A stretch of 47,384 bases of DNA from the NCBI RefSeq assembly GCF_014451325.2, contig NZ_JACSCH020000001.1:1-47384 (forward strand). Direction: 5' to 3'. The translations under genes were made by a program, and so were the position numbers. Origin of the DNA: Streptomyces sp. CB02980. Its GTDB lineage: Bacteria; Actinomycetota; Actinomycetes; Streptomycetales; Streptomycetaceae. The notes under the pieces were generated by a model. It had not been told where the DNA came from. It saw nothing but the letters and a program-made list of their open reading frames with translations, and did not search any database. Each line of letters opens with the position of its first letter. The stretch's first letter is position 1. Positions 16,267-23,373 of the stretch are shown here, piece after piece.

Positions 16267-16737
16267 ATGAACGCTCGTCTGAACGTCTTTGCCAGCCCGG
16301 TCGCCGCCAAGGCGTGGAAGCACATCATCGCGGCGAGCAACGCGCTCGGGGACTCGACCCTGCCGGCCGCAACCCGCGAACTGGTGATGCTCCGGGCCAG
16401 CCAGATCAACGGCTGCGCCGGATGCATCGACATGCACACCAAAGACGCCGCAGCCGCCGGTGAGACCGCGGTACGCCTCCACCTGGTCGCGGCCTGGCGG
16501 GAGGCCACCGTCTTCACCGATGCCGAACGCGCCGCTCTGGAACTGGCCGAAGAAGCCACCCGCATCGCCGACGCCGCCGGTGGCGTCCCCGACGAGGTGT
16601 GGGCAAACGCCGCCAAGCACTACGACGAGGAGCAGCTCGCCGCCCTGGTGACCCAGATAGCCCTCATCAACGCCTTCAACCGCCTGAACGTCACCGTCCA
16701 GCAGCCCGCCGGCCACTACCAGCCCGGCCAGCACTGA
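16267..16737 (+). CDS. Carboxymuconolactone decarboxylase family / AhpD-like protein
   Basis: The 156-residue protein starts at ATG 16267 behind GAAGGAATCCACG. It has the AhpD-type redox core: the helix RELVMLRASQINGCAGCIDM with CxxC and the following His (CAGCIDMHTKDA), then VAAWREATVFTDAERAALEL. In alkylhydroperoxidase D-like proteins the CxxC pair and His reduce peroxides or partner thiols. It is divergent from the SigJ-type sigma factor and followed after 61 bp by a DoxX gene, the standard target operon of ECF41 sigma factors. The 208-bp space between 16058 and 16267 should hold both promoters. Confidence 0.92.
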   Translation: MNARLNVFASPVAAKAWKHIIAASNALGDSTLPAATRELVMLRASQINGCAGCIDMHTKDAAAAGETAVRLHLVAAWREATVFTDAERAALELAEEATRIADAAGGVPDEVWANAAKHYDEEQLAALVTQIALINAFNRLNVTVQQPAGHYQPGQH

Positions 16738-16798
16738 CAGCCGCCCGGACAGCCACTCCGGCTGCCGACGCTTCCTACCCTTCTACAAGGAGAACCCC

Positions 16799-17185
16799 AT
16801 GAACCTCGCGCTGTGGATCGTCACCGGACTGCTGGCCGTTGCCTACCTGGCGGGCGGTGCGTTCAAGCTGGTCACACCGAAGGAGAAGATTGCCTCCAGC
16901 GGGCCCAGCGCGAGGTGGGTCGACGACTTCAGCGGCAGCGGTGTCAAGGCGATTGGAGCCCTTGAGGTCCTGGCTGCGGTCGGCCTGGTCCTGCCCGCCG
17001 TGCTCGACATTGCGCCGGTTCTGGTGCCCCTGGCCGCCCTCGGTCTGGTGCTGCTCATGCTCGGCGCGACCGTCACCCGCATCCGGCGTCACGAGACCAA
17101 CTACATGGTCGTGGACCTCGTCTACATAGTCCTGGCCGGTTTCGTAGTGTGGGGCCGCTTCGGCCCCGAGTCCTTCATGAGCTGA
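16799..17185 (+). CDS. DoxX-family integral membrane protein
   Basis: The 128-residue protein starts at ATG 16799 with a clear ribosome binding site (CAAGGAGAACCCC). Four hydrophobic segments are visible: LWIVTGLLAVAYLAGGAFKL, GVKAIGALEVLAAVGLVLPA, LDIAPVLVPLAALGLVLLML and VVDLVYIVLAGFVVWGRFGP. This is the small four-helix DoxX/DoxD-like fold, associated with membrane redox or oxidative-stress complexes. It follows the AhpD-like gene closely and is probably co-transcribed with it under the SigJ-type factor. Confidence 0.92.
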   Translation: MNLALWIVTGLLAVAYLAGGAFKLVTPKEKIASSGPSARWVDDFSGSGVKAIGALEVLAAVGLVLPAVLDIAPVLVPLAALGLVLLMLGATVTRIRRHETNYMVVDLVYIVLAGFVVWGRFGPESFMS

Positions 17186-17235
17186 CCGGTGCGGTCTCCG
17201 GCCACACCCCCACGGCGTTCAGCTGGTTCACACGC

Positions 17236-17520
17236 AGCGGGGCAGAGATGCTCCACGAGTCCGCCGCACGGGCCGACGAGGTGCTGTGCCTGAACGTGGA
17301 AGACCTCTATCCGCAGGACAAGCGGGGGAAGATCACGGCCAAGGGCGGGGCGACCGAGTGGATTCACTGGCAGTCCGGCACCGCCCAGCTCCTGCCCCGC
17401 CTCATCGCCCGCCGCACCCGCGGCCCGCTGTTTCTCACCGACCGCAAGGCTCCGGCCCGGAACACCGACGCTCGACGTGTGCCCGGAGACCGGCCGGGCC
17501 CGGCTCTCCTACCGCCGCGC
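17236..17520 (+). pseudogene. Tyrosine recombinase (integrase) fragment
   Basis: The frame encodes SGAEMLHESAARADEVLCLN, then VEDLYPQDKRGKITAKGGAT and a Leu/Arg-rich stretch to LFLTDRKAPA: the part of a tyrosine recombinase around the first catalytic Arg (AARADE) and the Lys beta-hairpin (ITAKGG). A frameshift near 17465 leads to TPTLDVCPETGRARLSYRRA in another frame, after which the His-x-x-Arg and Tyr boxes are absent. The following frame to TGA 17777 (VVYHIRPTEAPGTEMAGEIS and on) is unrelated and unrecognised. This is a relic of an integrated element; it also lacks the N-terminal core-binding domain. Confidence 0.75.
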
Positions 17521-17800
17521 TCGAGATCGACAAGGGGCCCGTCGTCTATCACATCCGCCCGACTGAAGCGCCGGGCACCGAGATGGCCGGGGAGATCAGT
17601 GCCCTGGAGGCGCAACTCGATGCCGCCGGCTTCGAGGTCGTCCGATCTGGAAGTGTGCGGACCGCGCCGAGTGGCCAAGGGCGCCTGCGGCGTCGCTGCG
17701 CGATGGGCTTCGCCCACCCTGGACAACTCGTCCCGATCCGAGGCTCGGCGGGCTATCGGATGGCCCCGGACGAGTGACGTCCGGCTTCTTGCACTGCGGC

Positions 17801-18013
17801 TTACACGGGGTTCTGCAGCCCGCCGTCGGTCAGCGCCCGGCGGGCCTCTTCGCGGCTGAGCGGTTTGCGGTGGGGTGGGGCGAGGCGGCAGTCGCCGATG
17901 TGGACGCTGTCCGCGACCGGCAGCCCGCCCTCACGCAGGAATGACAGGACCCAGCCGGGCCCTTCCGGGAGCTGCCGTATGGGGCGCAGTGCGGCCTCGC
18001 GCCGCGCTGGCAC
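17801..18013 (-). pseudogene. DUF6233-like fragment
   Basis: From GTG 18013 the frame encodes 70 residues with the pattern of the DUF6233 tail: LPEGPGWVLSFLREGGLPVA, then VHIGDCRLAPPHRKPLSREE and ARRALTDG. In complete members a CxxCRPD segment follows; here the frame ends in GLQNPV before it. The N-terminal half of the usual protein is also missing. DUF6233 proteins are common, uncharacterised Streptomyces proteins. It lies between the integrase relic and the ADF/cofilin gene, transcribed away from the latter. Confidence 0.45.
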
Positions 18014-18047
18014 TCACGCCGGCGCGAGTACCGAATCCTGACGTTCA

Positions 18048-18073
18048 GTTACTATGCACAAACGCAGTGTAAC
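18048..18073. promoter_or_regulatory. 26-bp dyad operator upstream of the ADF/cofilin gene
   Basis: GTTAC-N2-TGC (18048-18057) is mirrored by GCA-N2-GTAAC (18064-18073) with a 6-bp centre, giving eight paired positions per arm. An overlapping shorter pair CACAAA/TTTGTG spans 18057-18080. The dyad ends 21 bp before ATG 18095, so a bound regulator would cover the promoter core or the transcription start. The GTNAC half-sites resemble BldD-type boxes, but the spacing is long; the cognate regulator is unknown. Confidence 0.5.
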
Positions 18074-18094
18074 TATTTGTGAATGGGGAAAGCC

Positions 18095-18511
18095 ATGCCA
18101 CCGGTTGCCACGGTCAACGACGTATGCCTGGACGAATACCAGGCCCTGAAGCTCCGCAAGAAGCACAAGTACGTCGTCTTCAACCTCAACGACGACAACA
18201 CGGAGATCGTCGTCGAGAGGGTCTCCAGCTCGGAGAGCTACGACGACTTCATCGCGGATCTCCCGGAGGCGGAATGCCGCTGGGCCGTCTACGACTTCGA
18301 GTTCGAGCAGGAGGGCGCCGGGAAGCAGGAGAAGCTCACCTTCATCTCGTGGGCCCCGGACACGGCCAATGCCGAGCAGAAGACGCTCTTCGCTGCCTCC
18401 AAAAACGAGCTCCGACGCTCACTGAACGGCATCGCGGTGGAGATCGAGGGGACCGATCACAGCGAGGTCGGCTACGAGTCGCTCCTCGACATGGCGAAGC
18501 AAAGGAAGTGA
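18095..18511 (+). CDS. ADF/cofilin-family actin-binding protein homologue (ADF-H domain)
   Basis: ATG 18095 follows GGGGAAAG at five bases and gives 138 residues (an in-frame ATG at 18083 adds four). The whole protein is one ADF-homology domain of normal length. By memory of yeast cofilin it matches from end to end: LKLRKKHKYVVFNLNDDNTE at residues 18-37, SYDDFIADLPEAEC at 48-61, WAVYDFEFE at 63-71, FISWAPDTA at 83-91, the actin-binding long helix ASKNELRRSLNGI at 101-113 (K103, R107 and R108 conserved), and GTDHSEVGYESLL at 119-131. The regulatory N-terminal Ser of eukaryotic cofilins is not evident. There is no signal peptide or membrane segment. In eukaryotes the family severs and depolymerises actin. 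The codons are GC-rich like those around, so transfer, if it occurred, is not recent. Family assignment is firm; role in a bacterium is unknown. Confidence 0.93.
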   Translation: MPPVATVNDVCLDEYQALKLRKKHKYVVFNLNDDNTEIVVERVSSSESYDDFIADLPEAECRWAVYDFEFEQEGAGKQEKLTFISWAPDTANAEQKTLFAASKNELRRSLNGIAVEIEGTDHSEVGYESLLDMAKQRK

Positions 18512-19059
18512 CCTGGCACCCCGCTCACCGTCCGGCGCCCCACTGAGGTAGCGAGCCCTAGGGACGTGTCGCCCCGGCGCCAGGTATGGCCGGCTGCATG
18601 GTCCTGGTGCCCGACGGTGGGCGGATGCCGACCTTCGGCCGCGTACGCGGCGTCCTCGGCGGCTTCACGGGCCTGACGCCCGTTCTCGGAGCGCTTCCGC
18701 ATCCGCATCTGCGCGCTGCACGCCGCCGCCAGGTCCGACAGGTCCCGTACTTCGTCCTCGCTCCACACCCGGGGCGAAGGGTCCATCACGGCAAGGACGC
18801 CCAGGACCTCGCCTGAACCTCCGATGAGAGGCACACCGGCGAACGCGAAAGCCGCCACGCCGTCCTCGGCGCGTGCGAGGAACTGGGAAAATCCGCTCTC
18901 CGCGACCCGCCGACAGCACTCCAGCACCTCCGGGGCGGGAACCCTTTCGGGCGGCCAGCACTCGGGGAGCGCCCCTGCGGCCTCGCCGGCGGGCTCCAGC
19001 CAGACGAGCCCGAGCGGGACCGCCAGGACACGGGTGGCGAGCCGGGCGAACCGATTCAA
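18472..19059 (-). CDS. GAF-domain protein, probably truncated
   Basis: I start at TTG 19059, seven bases behind GGGAGGG, for 195 residues (the frame is open to 19098). Residues about 1-125 read as a GAF sensor domain: LNRFARLATRVLAVPLGLVW, FLARAEDGVAAFAFAGVPLI and VLGVLAVMDPSPRVWSEDEV, then RDLSDLAAACSAQM and a charged coiled helix. Such N-termini usually precede PAS, kinase or PP2C phosphatase domains. Here the frame after AAYAAEG turns into low-quality sequence and stops at 18472, overlapping the last 40 bp of the ADF gene on the other strand. The catalytic part appears to have been lost when this junction formed. Confidence 0.65.
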   Translation of the reverse strand: MNRFARLATRVLAVPLGLVWLEPAGEAAGALPECWPPERVPAPEVLECCRRVAESGFSQFLARAEDGVAAFAFAGVPLIGGSGEVLGVLAVMDPSPRVWSEDEVRDLSDLAAACSAQMRMRKRSENGRQAREAAEDAAYAAEGRHPPTVGHQDHAAGHTWRRGDTSLGLATSVGRRTVSGVPGHFLCFAMSRSDS

Positions 19060-19473
19060 GCGTGCCCTCCCAACAATCCTGTGCGGAGCAAGGCGCAACG
19101 TGCTTGCCGCAACCAGGCCGTGGGGCCTTTCGCCTCGGGCCCATTTTAGGTGGGAGAGCGCCGTGAAGCGCGTATACCTCTGAAGCCGACGGGCGTCGGG
19201 AGCATCGGTACAGCAGTTGACACGAGAACGATCATGCTCAGCCAGGAGCTGCCCAACGGATCCTCGCTAGTGCACCCGTCGACCTGTTCCCATCGAGGAG
19301 CCGGTGCAGTGTGCCCACGCTCGCAGGCGTGCACACCTTTTGGGGCAAATGCACCCACCTTCGCATGAAACCGGATTACTGATTACTTTCCGTAACGTTT
19401 CTGCTTCTTAGGGTGCGGTTCGGGGTGAGTCGTTCGGCGAACCCCCACACCTCCTCCAAGGAGTCAACTGATC
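19060..19473. other. Intergenic region, about 410 bp, with a short repeated segment
   Basis: No convincing gene. At 19151-19177 GTGGGAGAGCGCCGTGAAGC lies in a segment nearly repeated at 21009-21035 in the luciferase-like relic, and ATCGGTACAGCA (19204-19215) recurs at 20866-20877. The right end holds the hydrolase promoter and a ribosome binding site (CTCCAAGGAGTCAACTGATC). Confidence 0.45.
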
Positions 19474-20733
19474 ATGACCACCCCTGTCGTCGACATCTGG
19501 GGCCCTGCCGCTCCAGGAGCTCGAGCCGAAATCTCCGCCGCGCCGGCGCCTCACGATGAGTGGGAGCTCCCTGGCGGGAAGGCCTGGGTCTTCTACAGCC
19601 CGCTGAACCGCAGGCAGCTCATCCGGCCGGTCATCCTCTCCGACGGCTTCGCCGGCGGGCCGAGCAGCCTGGACCGGCTCTGGGCGGGCCTGGAGGAGAA
19701 CGGTGACTACCGCTTCGTCTCCGAGCTCCACGCAGCCGGGCGGGACGTGATCATCCTGGGCTACGACGATCGGGCGGCATCGATCACGGCAAACGCGGAC
19801 ACCGTCATCGACTGCATTTGCCGGGCCCTTTCCGAGCGGGTGGGACGGTCGAAGCTGGTCGTGGGCGGGTTCAGCATGGGCGGGCTCGTCACCCGCTACG
19901 CGCTGGCGAAGATGGAGCTGGACCCCGCCCTCCCGGACCACGAGACGTCCCTGTACCTCTCCTACGACACCCCGCACCGAGGCGCGTGGCTGCCTGTCTC
20001 CCTGCAGGCGTTCACCCACTTCGCGGCGGACAACTGGGGAGAGGTCCCCCTCGTGGGGGAGAAGCTGCGCCAGTTCTCGGCGCTGCTCAACAGCCCCGCC
20101 GCACGGCAGATGGCGCGCTGGCACCTGGAGAAGGCCAGCGGCACTGTGAAGGAAGCTCCCGAGCGGGTCGAGTTCCTCCAGGAGCTCGAAGAGCTCGGCA
20201 GCTGGCCTCGGTCCGTCCGCAAGATCGGCGTCGCCAACGGTGTGGACACCGGCAACGGCAACGGCATCAAGCCCGACGTGACCGCTGTGCGGGCCGACGG
20301 TGAAACGCTCGTCGACACATGGCTCAAAACCCAGGCCACCGGCGACCAGGAAGTCGCCCGTCTGCAGAAGAAGGGCGGCGAGGCGGTCTCGGTCCGCACC
20401 AGCGGACTGCCCGACATCGACGGCGCCCCCGGCGGCTTGTTCACCGCCCCCTCCGAGCAGGGCGACCCCGGCAGCTTCGGCCTCGTCGCGCTCCTCGGTA
20501 GGCTGCTCGGCAACACCGTGGACCCGGACGTCATCACCACGTCCTGCTTCATTCCGGCCATCAGCGCCCTCGCCGTCGGCGACATCAGCGACCCGAAGGC
20601 GCTCTACCAGCCGATCACGCCGGACAGCAGCGAGCTCGACGCCTTCGTGGCCGCCGGCCGCAACGAGGGCCACACCACCATGACCGAAGAACTCGGCGCA
20701 TGGATCGTGAACGAGATCGTCGCCAGCAGCTGA
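19474..20733 (+). CDS. Alpha/beta hydrolase (esterase/lipase-like)
   Basis: The 419-residue protein starts at ATG 19474 behind CCAAGGAG. It has the alpha/beta hydrolase core: strand PVILSDGFAGGPSSLDRLWA, RDVIILGYDDRAASITANAD, the nucleophile elbow LVVGGFSMGGLVTRYAL (Gly-Phe-Ser-Met-Gly), YLSYDTPHRGAWLPVSLQAF like PGAP1/lipase-type enzymes, and a C-terminal His in AAGRNEGHTTMTEELGAW. The acid residue is not certain. There is no signal peptide, so it is cytoplasmic or exported otherwise. The substrate is unknown; the DTPHRGAW segment suggests a lipase or esterase of the large-acyl type. It is monocistronic, with a hairpin 125 bp downstream. Confidence 0.85.
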   Translation: MTTPVVDIWGPAAPGARAEISAAPAPHDEWELPGGKAWVFYSPLNRRQLIRPVILSDGFAGGPSSLDRLWAGLEENGDYRFVSELHAAGRDVIILGYDDRAASITANADTVIDCICRALSERVGRSKLVVGGFSMGGLVTRYALAKMELDPALPDHETSLYLSYDTPHRGAWLPVSLQAFTHFAADNWGEVPLVGEKLRQFSALLNSPAARQMARWHLEKASGTVKEAPERVEFLQELEELGSWPRSVRKIGVANGVDTGNGNGIKPDVTAVRADGETLVDTWLKTQATGDQEVARLQKKGGEAVSVRTSGLPDIDGAPGGLFTAPSEQGDPGSFGLVALLGRLLGNTVDPDVITTSCFIPAISALAVGDISDPKALYQPITPDSSELDAFVAAGRNEGHTTMTEELGAWIVNEIVASS

Positions 20734-20759
20734 CCCCTCCGGGGGCGGACGGGGCGAAC

Positions 20760-22109
20760 TCACACAAGCCCGCCCGCCCCCGGCCTCCCGGCGAGCCTCG
20801 CTCGTGGTGCAGGAGGACGGCCCTCAGCCGAGGAACACGATGGCCGCACTACGGCTTCGGGGGACATCGGTACAGCACCGATGTCCCCCGAGAACGGTTC
20901 AGCAGATACCGGCAGCTGAGCACCCTGGGCTATGGCGGCGAGGGGGATGGCGGGGTTGGCGACGGAGAGGTCGGGGCTGTGGTGTTCGCCGAGGCCGAAG
21001 ACGTCGAGTGGGAGAGCGCCGTAAAGCCCGTATGCGCCTGATTGCCGAGGTGGCGGTGACAGCGCCGGCCTTAGAAGCTCGGCCCCGCCTATTGGAGGCT
21101 CCACCGGTGCGGGTGCCCGGGCTCGATGGGGCAGGCGAAGATGTTCAGCAGGCCGTCTCGGCCGATCCGTGAGCTGCGCGGGGCGGCTGTCCCGAAGGTG
21201 CTCGGCGACATCCCGCTCTTCGACAGGCATCCAGCTGCCGTTGGCGCCGCCCCACTCGTGGCTGTCGACGGTCAGCAGGAGGACCATCGGGGCGGCACAG
21301 GCTTCGCAGATCATCGGGTGGGGGTCGGTCGTGCGCCAGGAGGGGAATCCACCCACCCGGCAGCCCTGGGGAATCGACAGGTCATGGTGGTAAGTGACCA
21401 GCTCGTCGTCCAGACCGCGCTTCTCCGCCTTGCACTCCTCCGCACGCTCCCAGGCGTCGACCCTTCTCCACAGCCTGGCCGGCAGCGAGCCGGCGTACGG
21501 GTAGGTGACGACCTGTTCGGGGTGCAGCACGCATGGCTCGGCGACCGCGCCCTCGAAGCCGACCAGCGCCGGCTGTGGCGGAGCGTCCAGGGGCACAGCG
21601 ACCAGGTCGGAGCGGCGCCAGCGCACGTGCGGGGCCAAGCCGTAGCGGCTCGGGCCATGCGCCTCGAACGGGCACCAGAGGACCTGGAGCAGATCGCAGC
21701 CGCCCGGGCCCGGCGGAAGGCCGGGCACGTCCCGCCGGTACAGCTGGACCAAGCCGATCAGCGGGATCGGATCGGGGTCGGCGACGTCCGGGTCGCGGTG
21801 CCTGCGACCGAGCTCCGTGAGCAGGACCCGTTCCTCGTCGCTGGGTCGGCCACGGGCCCAGGCGTCCGCGAGCAGCTGTCGCCCGCGATGGATGTCCGCG
21901 ACGCGGTACCCGCGGCTGCGTTTGTGTGGCTCGGTGCAGACTGGCCACGGTTCGTCGGCCGGCCACAGCAGAGGACCGCCGACCGAGCTGACCGACGCGT
22001 CCGGACGCCCCGGCCGCGGGTGCAGACGCGTCGTCACACCACGAAACGCCCCCAACTTCGGGAAGAGCTCCTCGACGTGCACGGGGCGCGGTGGCGTGGT
22101 TCTGGTCAT
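20760..22109 (-). CDS. DUF1963-like protein, C-terminus frameshifted
   Basis: From ATG 22109 the frame is well supported: LFPKLGAFRGVTTRLHPRPG, GPLLWPADEPWPVC, IGLVQLYRRDVPGLPPGPGG, DLLQVLWCPFEAHG and HEWGGANGSWMPVEERD. These are the motifs of a DUF1963-like Streptomyces family of unknown function. The family's usual ending (RIGRDGLLNIFACPIEPGHP, then a Trp-Ser-Leu-Gln stop at 21089-21091) is present in another frame, so a single-base change near 21170 has moved the ribosome into the luciferase-like relic and on to a chance stop at 20760. Only the last 25 or so native residues are affected; activity may or may not survive. Confidence 0.7.
   Translation of the reverse strand: MTRTTPPRPVHVEELFPKLGAFRGVTTRLHPRPGRPDASVSSVGGPLLWPADEPWPVCTEPHKRSRGYRVADIHRGRQLLADAWARGRPSDEERVLLTELGRRHRDPDVADPDPIPLIGLVQLYRRDVPGLPPGPGGCDLLQVLWCPFEAHGPSRYGLAPHVRWRRSDLVAVPLDAPPQPALVGFEGAVAEPCVLHPEQVVTYPYAGSLPARLWRRVDAWERAEECKAEKRGLDDELVTYHHDLSIPQGCRVGGFPSWRTTDPHPMICEACAAPMVLLLTVDSHEWGGANGSWMPVEERDVAEHLRDSRPAQLTDRPRRPAEHLRLPHRARAPAPVEPPIGGAELLRPALSPPPRQSGAYGLYGALPLDVFGLGEHHSPDLSVANPAIPLAAIAQGAQLPVSAEPFSGDIGAVPMSPEAVVRPSCSSAEGRPPAPRARLAGRPGAGGLV
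20857..20891. terminator. 15-bp stem hairpin
   Basis: TTCGGGGGACATCGGT (20856-20871) pairs with ACCGATGTCCCCCGA (20877-20891) around loop ACAGC; at least 14 consecutive pairs. It lies downstream of the hydrolase and at the end of the luciferase-like relic on the minus strand, and could stop transcription from both sides, although no T-run follows. Confidence 0.55.
20892..21040 (-). pseudogene. Luciferase-like (LLM) flavin monooxygenase fragment
   Basis: The minus strand encodes YGLYGALPLDVFGLGEHHSP and DLSVANPAIPLAAIAQGAQL, the N-terminal signature of LLM-class flavin-dependent oxidoreductases (GLDVFGVGEHH...P). Nothing recognisable of the rest of this roughly 340-residue barrel is present, and the frame is fused to the end of the preceding reading frame. 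It is a short relic. Confidence 0.6.
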
Positions 22110-22116
22110 GGCGGAA

Positions 22117-22150
22117 ACACTAAGTGGCCAACTCCGAAAGTCCTTCGGGG
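22117..22150 (-). repeat. Copy of the IS630-type element end
   Basis: Read on the minus strand, CCCCGAAGGACTTTCGGAGT followed by TGGCCACTTA matches 25080-25110 on the plus strand (CCCCGAAGGACTTCCGGAGT, CGACCACTTA) behind the IS630 transposase. Two inverted copies thus bracket 22.1-25.1 kb. This copy lies just upstream of the DUF1963-like start and has no transposase beside it. Confidence 0.6.
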
Positions 22151-22187
22151 CTTGACGCGATTGGTGTGGCTGTGTGGGGCACGGCAA

Positions 22188-22217
22188 GCTGGGCAGCGGC
22201 CAAGGCCGCTGCCCAGC
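22188..22217 (-). terminator. Perfect 14-bp stem hairpin after the oxidoreductase gene
   Basis: GCTGGGCAGCGGCC (22188-22201) and GGCCGCTGCCCAGC (22204-22217) are exact complements with a two-base AA centre. It lies 104 bp beyond the oxidoreductase stop codon and before the next minus-strand gene, so it most likely separates the two transcripts. Confidence 0.7.
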
Positions 22218-22320
22218 GCTGAGGTCATATGGGGTCGCTCCCGCGTCCGAGGTGATCCCTTCCCATCCTGGCGGGGTTCATCGCGGGAGCCGCCTCGTGG
22301 TCGGTGCCTTCTGCGTGTCG

Positions 22321-23268
22321 TCAGGCGACGCGGAGGATGCTCTTGCCATGGGTTGTGCCCTCGGCGAGGCGCTGCACGGCCGTGGCCAGGTCCCCGAGGG
22401 TGTACTCGGTGGTGATGTCCATGCGGACCTTGCCGTCGGCGACGAGGTCGAGTGCGCGGCAGGCGCTGTCGGCGAGCCGCTCGGGGTGGGTCTGGCTGAG
22501 CAGGTTGCTGTTGTAGGTCAGGAGTGACTTGCCGTGCATGAGGAGGTCGTTGGCGTTGGCGAGGACGGGTTCGTACGTGGCGAGGTTGCCGTATGCCACG
22601 AGTCGGCCGTGTGCTGCGAGCTGGTCGAGGCCGGCGGTGCGGGTCGAGCCGCCGACCGGGTCGAGGATGACGTCGGGCTTTTCTTCGCCGAGCTGGGCCG
22701 GGAACTCCTCGCGGAGCAGGAGCTGGTCGTACCCGAACTGTGCGGCGTAGTCGGCCCTGTCGGCAGTGCTAACCACACCGACGATCCGGCCTGCTCCGGC
22801 CAGTCGGGCGAACTGGGCGGCGAGCGTGCCGACTGAGCCGGCGGCGGCGTGGATCAGCACGCTTTCGCCGGGCCGCACATTCGCGGCGGTGTTGATCAGG
22901 TCGTAGGCGGTCGGTGCGCCCCACCCGAGACCTGCGGCTGTCCTCAGCGGCATGCTGCCGATGCCAAACGTGAGCGTGGCGGGCGCCAGGACCACTTCGG
23001 CGTAGGCGCCAGAGGTAGTCAGCGCGGTGACGGCCTCACCGACACGGCGTGCGTCGATACCCGCGCCGACCGCGACGATGTGCCCGGATGCCTCGAATCC
23101 CGGGACGAAGGGGCGAGGTACGGCGAGGTGGCCGTCCCTGACCATGGTGTCGCCCCACTGGATCCCGGCGTAGGCCACACGGATCGCCACCTGGCCGGGG
23201 CCGGGGGCGGGCTCATCGAGTTCGGCCACCCGGTAGTGGTCATCGGCGTCGAGAACGACAGCCTTCAT
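22321..23268 (-). CDS. Zinc-independent MDR family oxidoreductase (quinone reductase-like)
   Basis: From ATG 23268 (GGGGGCTGTAACC upstream) the protein has 315 residues. It shows the medium-chain dehydrogenase order: GroES-like N-terminus (VRVAYAGIQWGDTMVRDGHL with VPGFEASGHIVAVGAG), cofactor fold with LIHAAAGSVGTLAAQFARLA (the A-A-G-G/S-V-G motif of quinone oxidoreductases) and ILDPVGGSTRTAGLDQLAAH. The catalytic-zinc Cys/His residues are absent, as in NADPH:quinone reductases. It would reduce quinones, enones or similar electrophiles. It is divergent from a MarR regulator with a shared operator, which suggests induction by such a compound. Confidence 0.92.
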   Translation of the reverse strand: MKAVVLDADDHYRVAELDEPAPGPGQVAIRVAYAGIQWGDTMVRDGHLAVPRPFVPGFEASGHIVAVGAGIDARRVGEAVTALTTSGAYAEVVLAPATLTFGIGSMPLRTAAGLGWGAPTAYDLINTAANVRPGESVLIHAAAGSVGTLAAQFARLAGAGRIVGVVSTADRADYAAQFGYDQLLLREEFPAQLGEEKPDVILDPVGGSTRTAGLDQLAAHGRLVAYGNLATYEPVLANANDLLMHGKSLLTYNSNLLSQTHPERLADSACRALDLVADGKVRMDITTEYTLGDLATAVQRLAEGTTHGKSILRVA

Positions 23269-23285
23269 GGTTACAGCCCCCTGTG

Positions 23286-23340
23286 TTGACTCAGTATCCT
23301 TACAGTCGAGGACGGTAGGCATATAAGGTTCCTGAGTCAA
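23286..23340. promoter_or_regulatory. Shared MarR operator/promoter region
   Basis: Between the divergent genes a nested inverted repeat is seen: TTGACTCAG (23286-23294) with CTGAGTCAA (23332-23340), and inside it CCTTA (23298-23302) with TAAGG (23324-23328). A regulator bound here would control both genes, the usual arrangement of MarR-family autoregulation. Confidence 0.7.
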
Positions 23341-23373
23341 CCCATGAACCTGTCAACGGAGTGGGAGTACGCG

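Noticed and set aside
18048..18095. Firm assignment of the dyad as a BldD site
   Set aside because: Half-sites fit GTNAC, but the spacing and extra TGC/GCA symmetry are not the standard box; kept as an unknown operator.
19408..20763. 451-residue minus-strand ORF opposite the alpha/beta hydrolase
   Set aside because: Antisense shadow; the plus strand has the hydrolase motifs and a good ribosome binding site.
21126..22415. 429-residue plus-strand ORF
   Set aside because: Arg/Ala/Gly-rich shadow of the DUF1963-like gene on the other strand, running on into the oxidoreductase gene.
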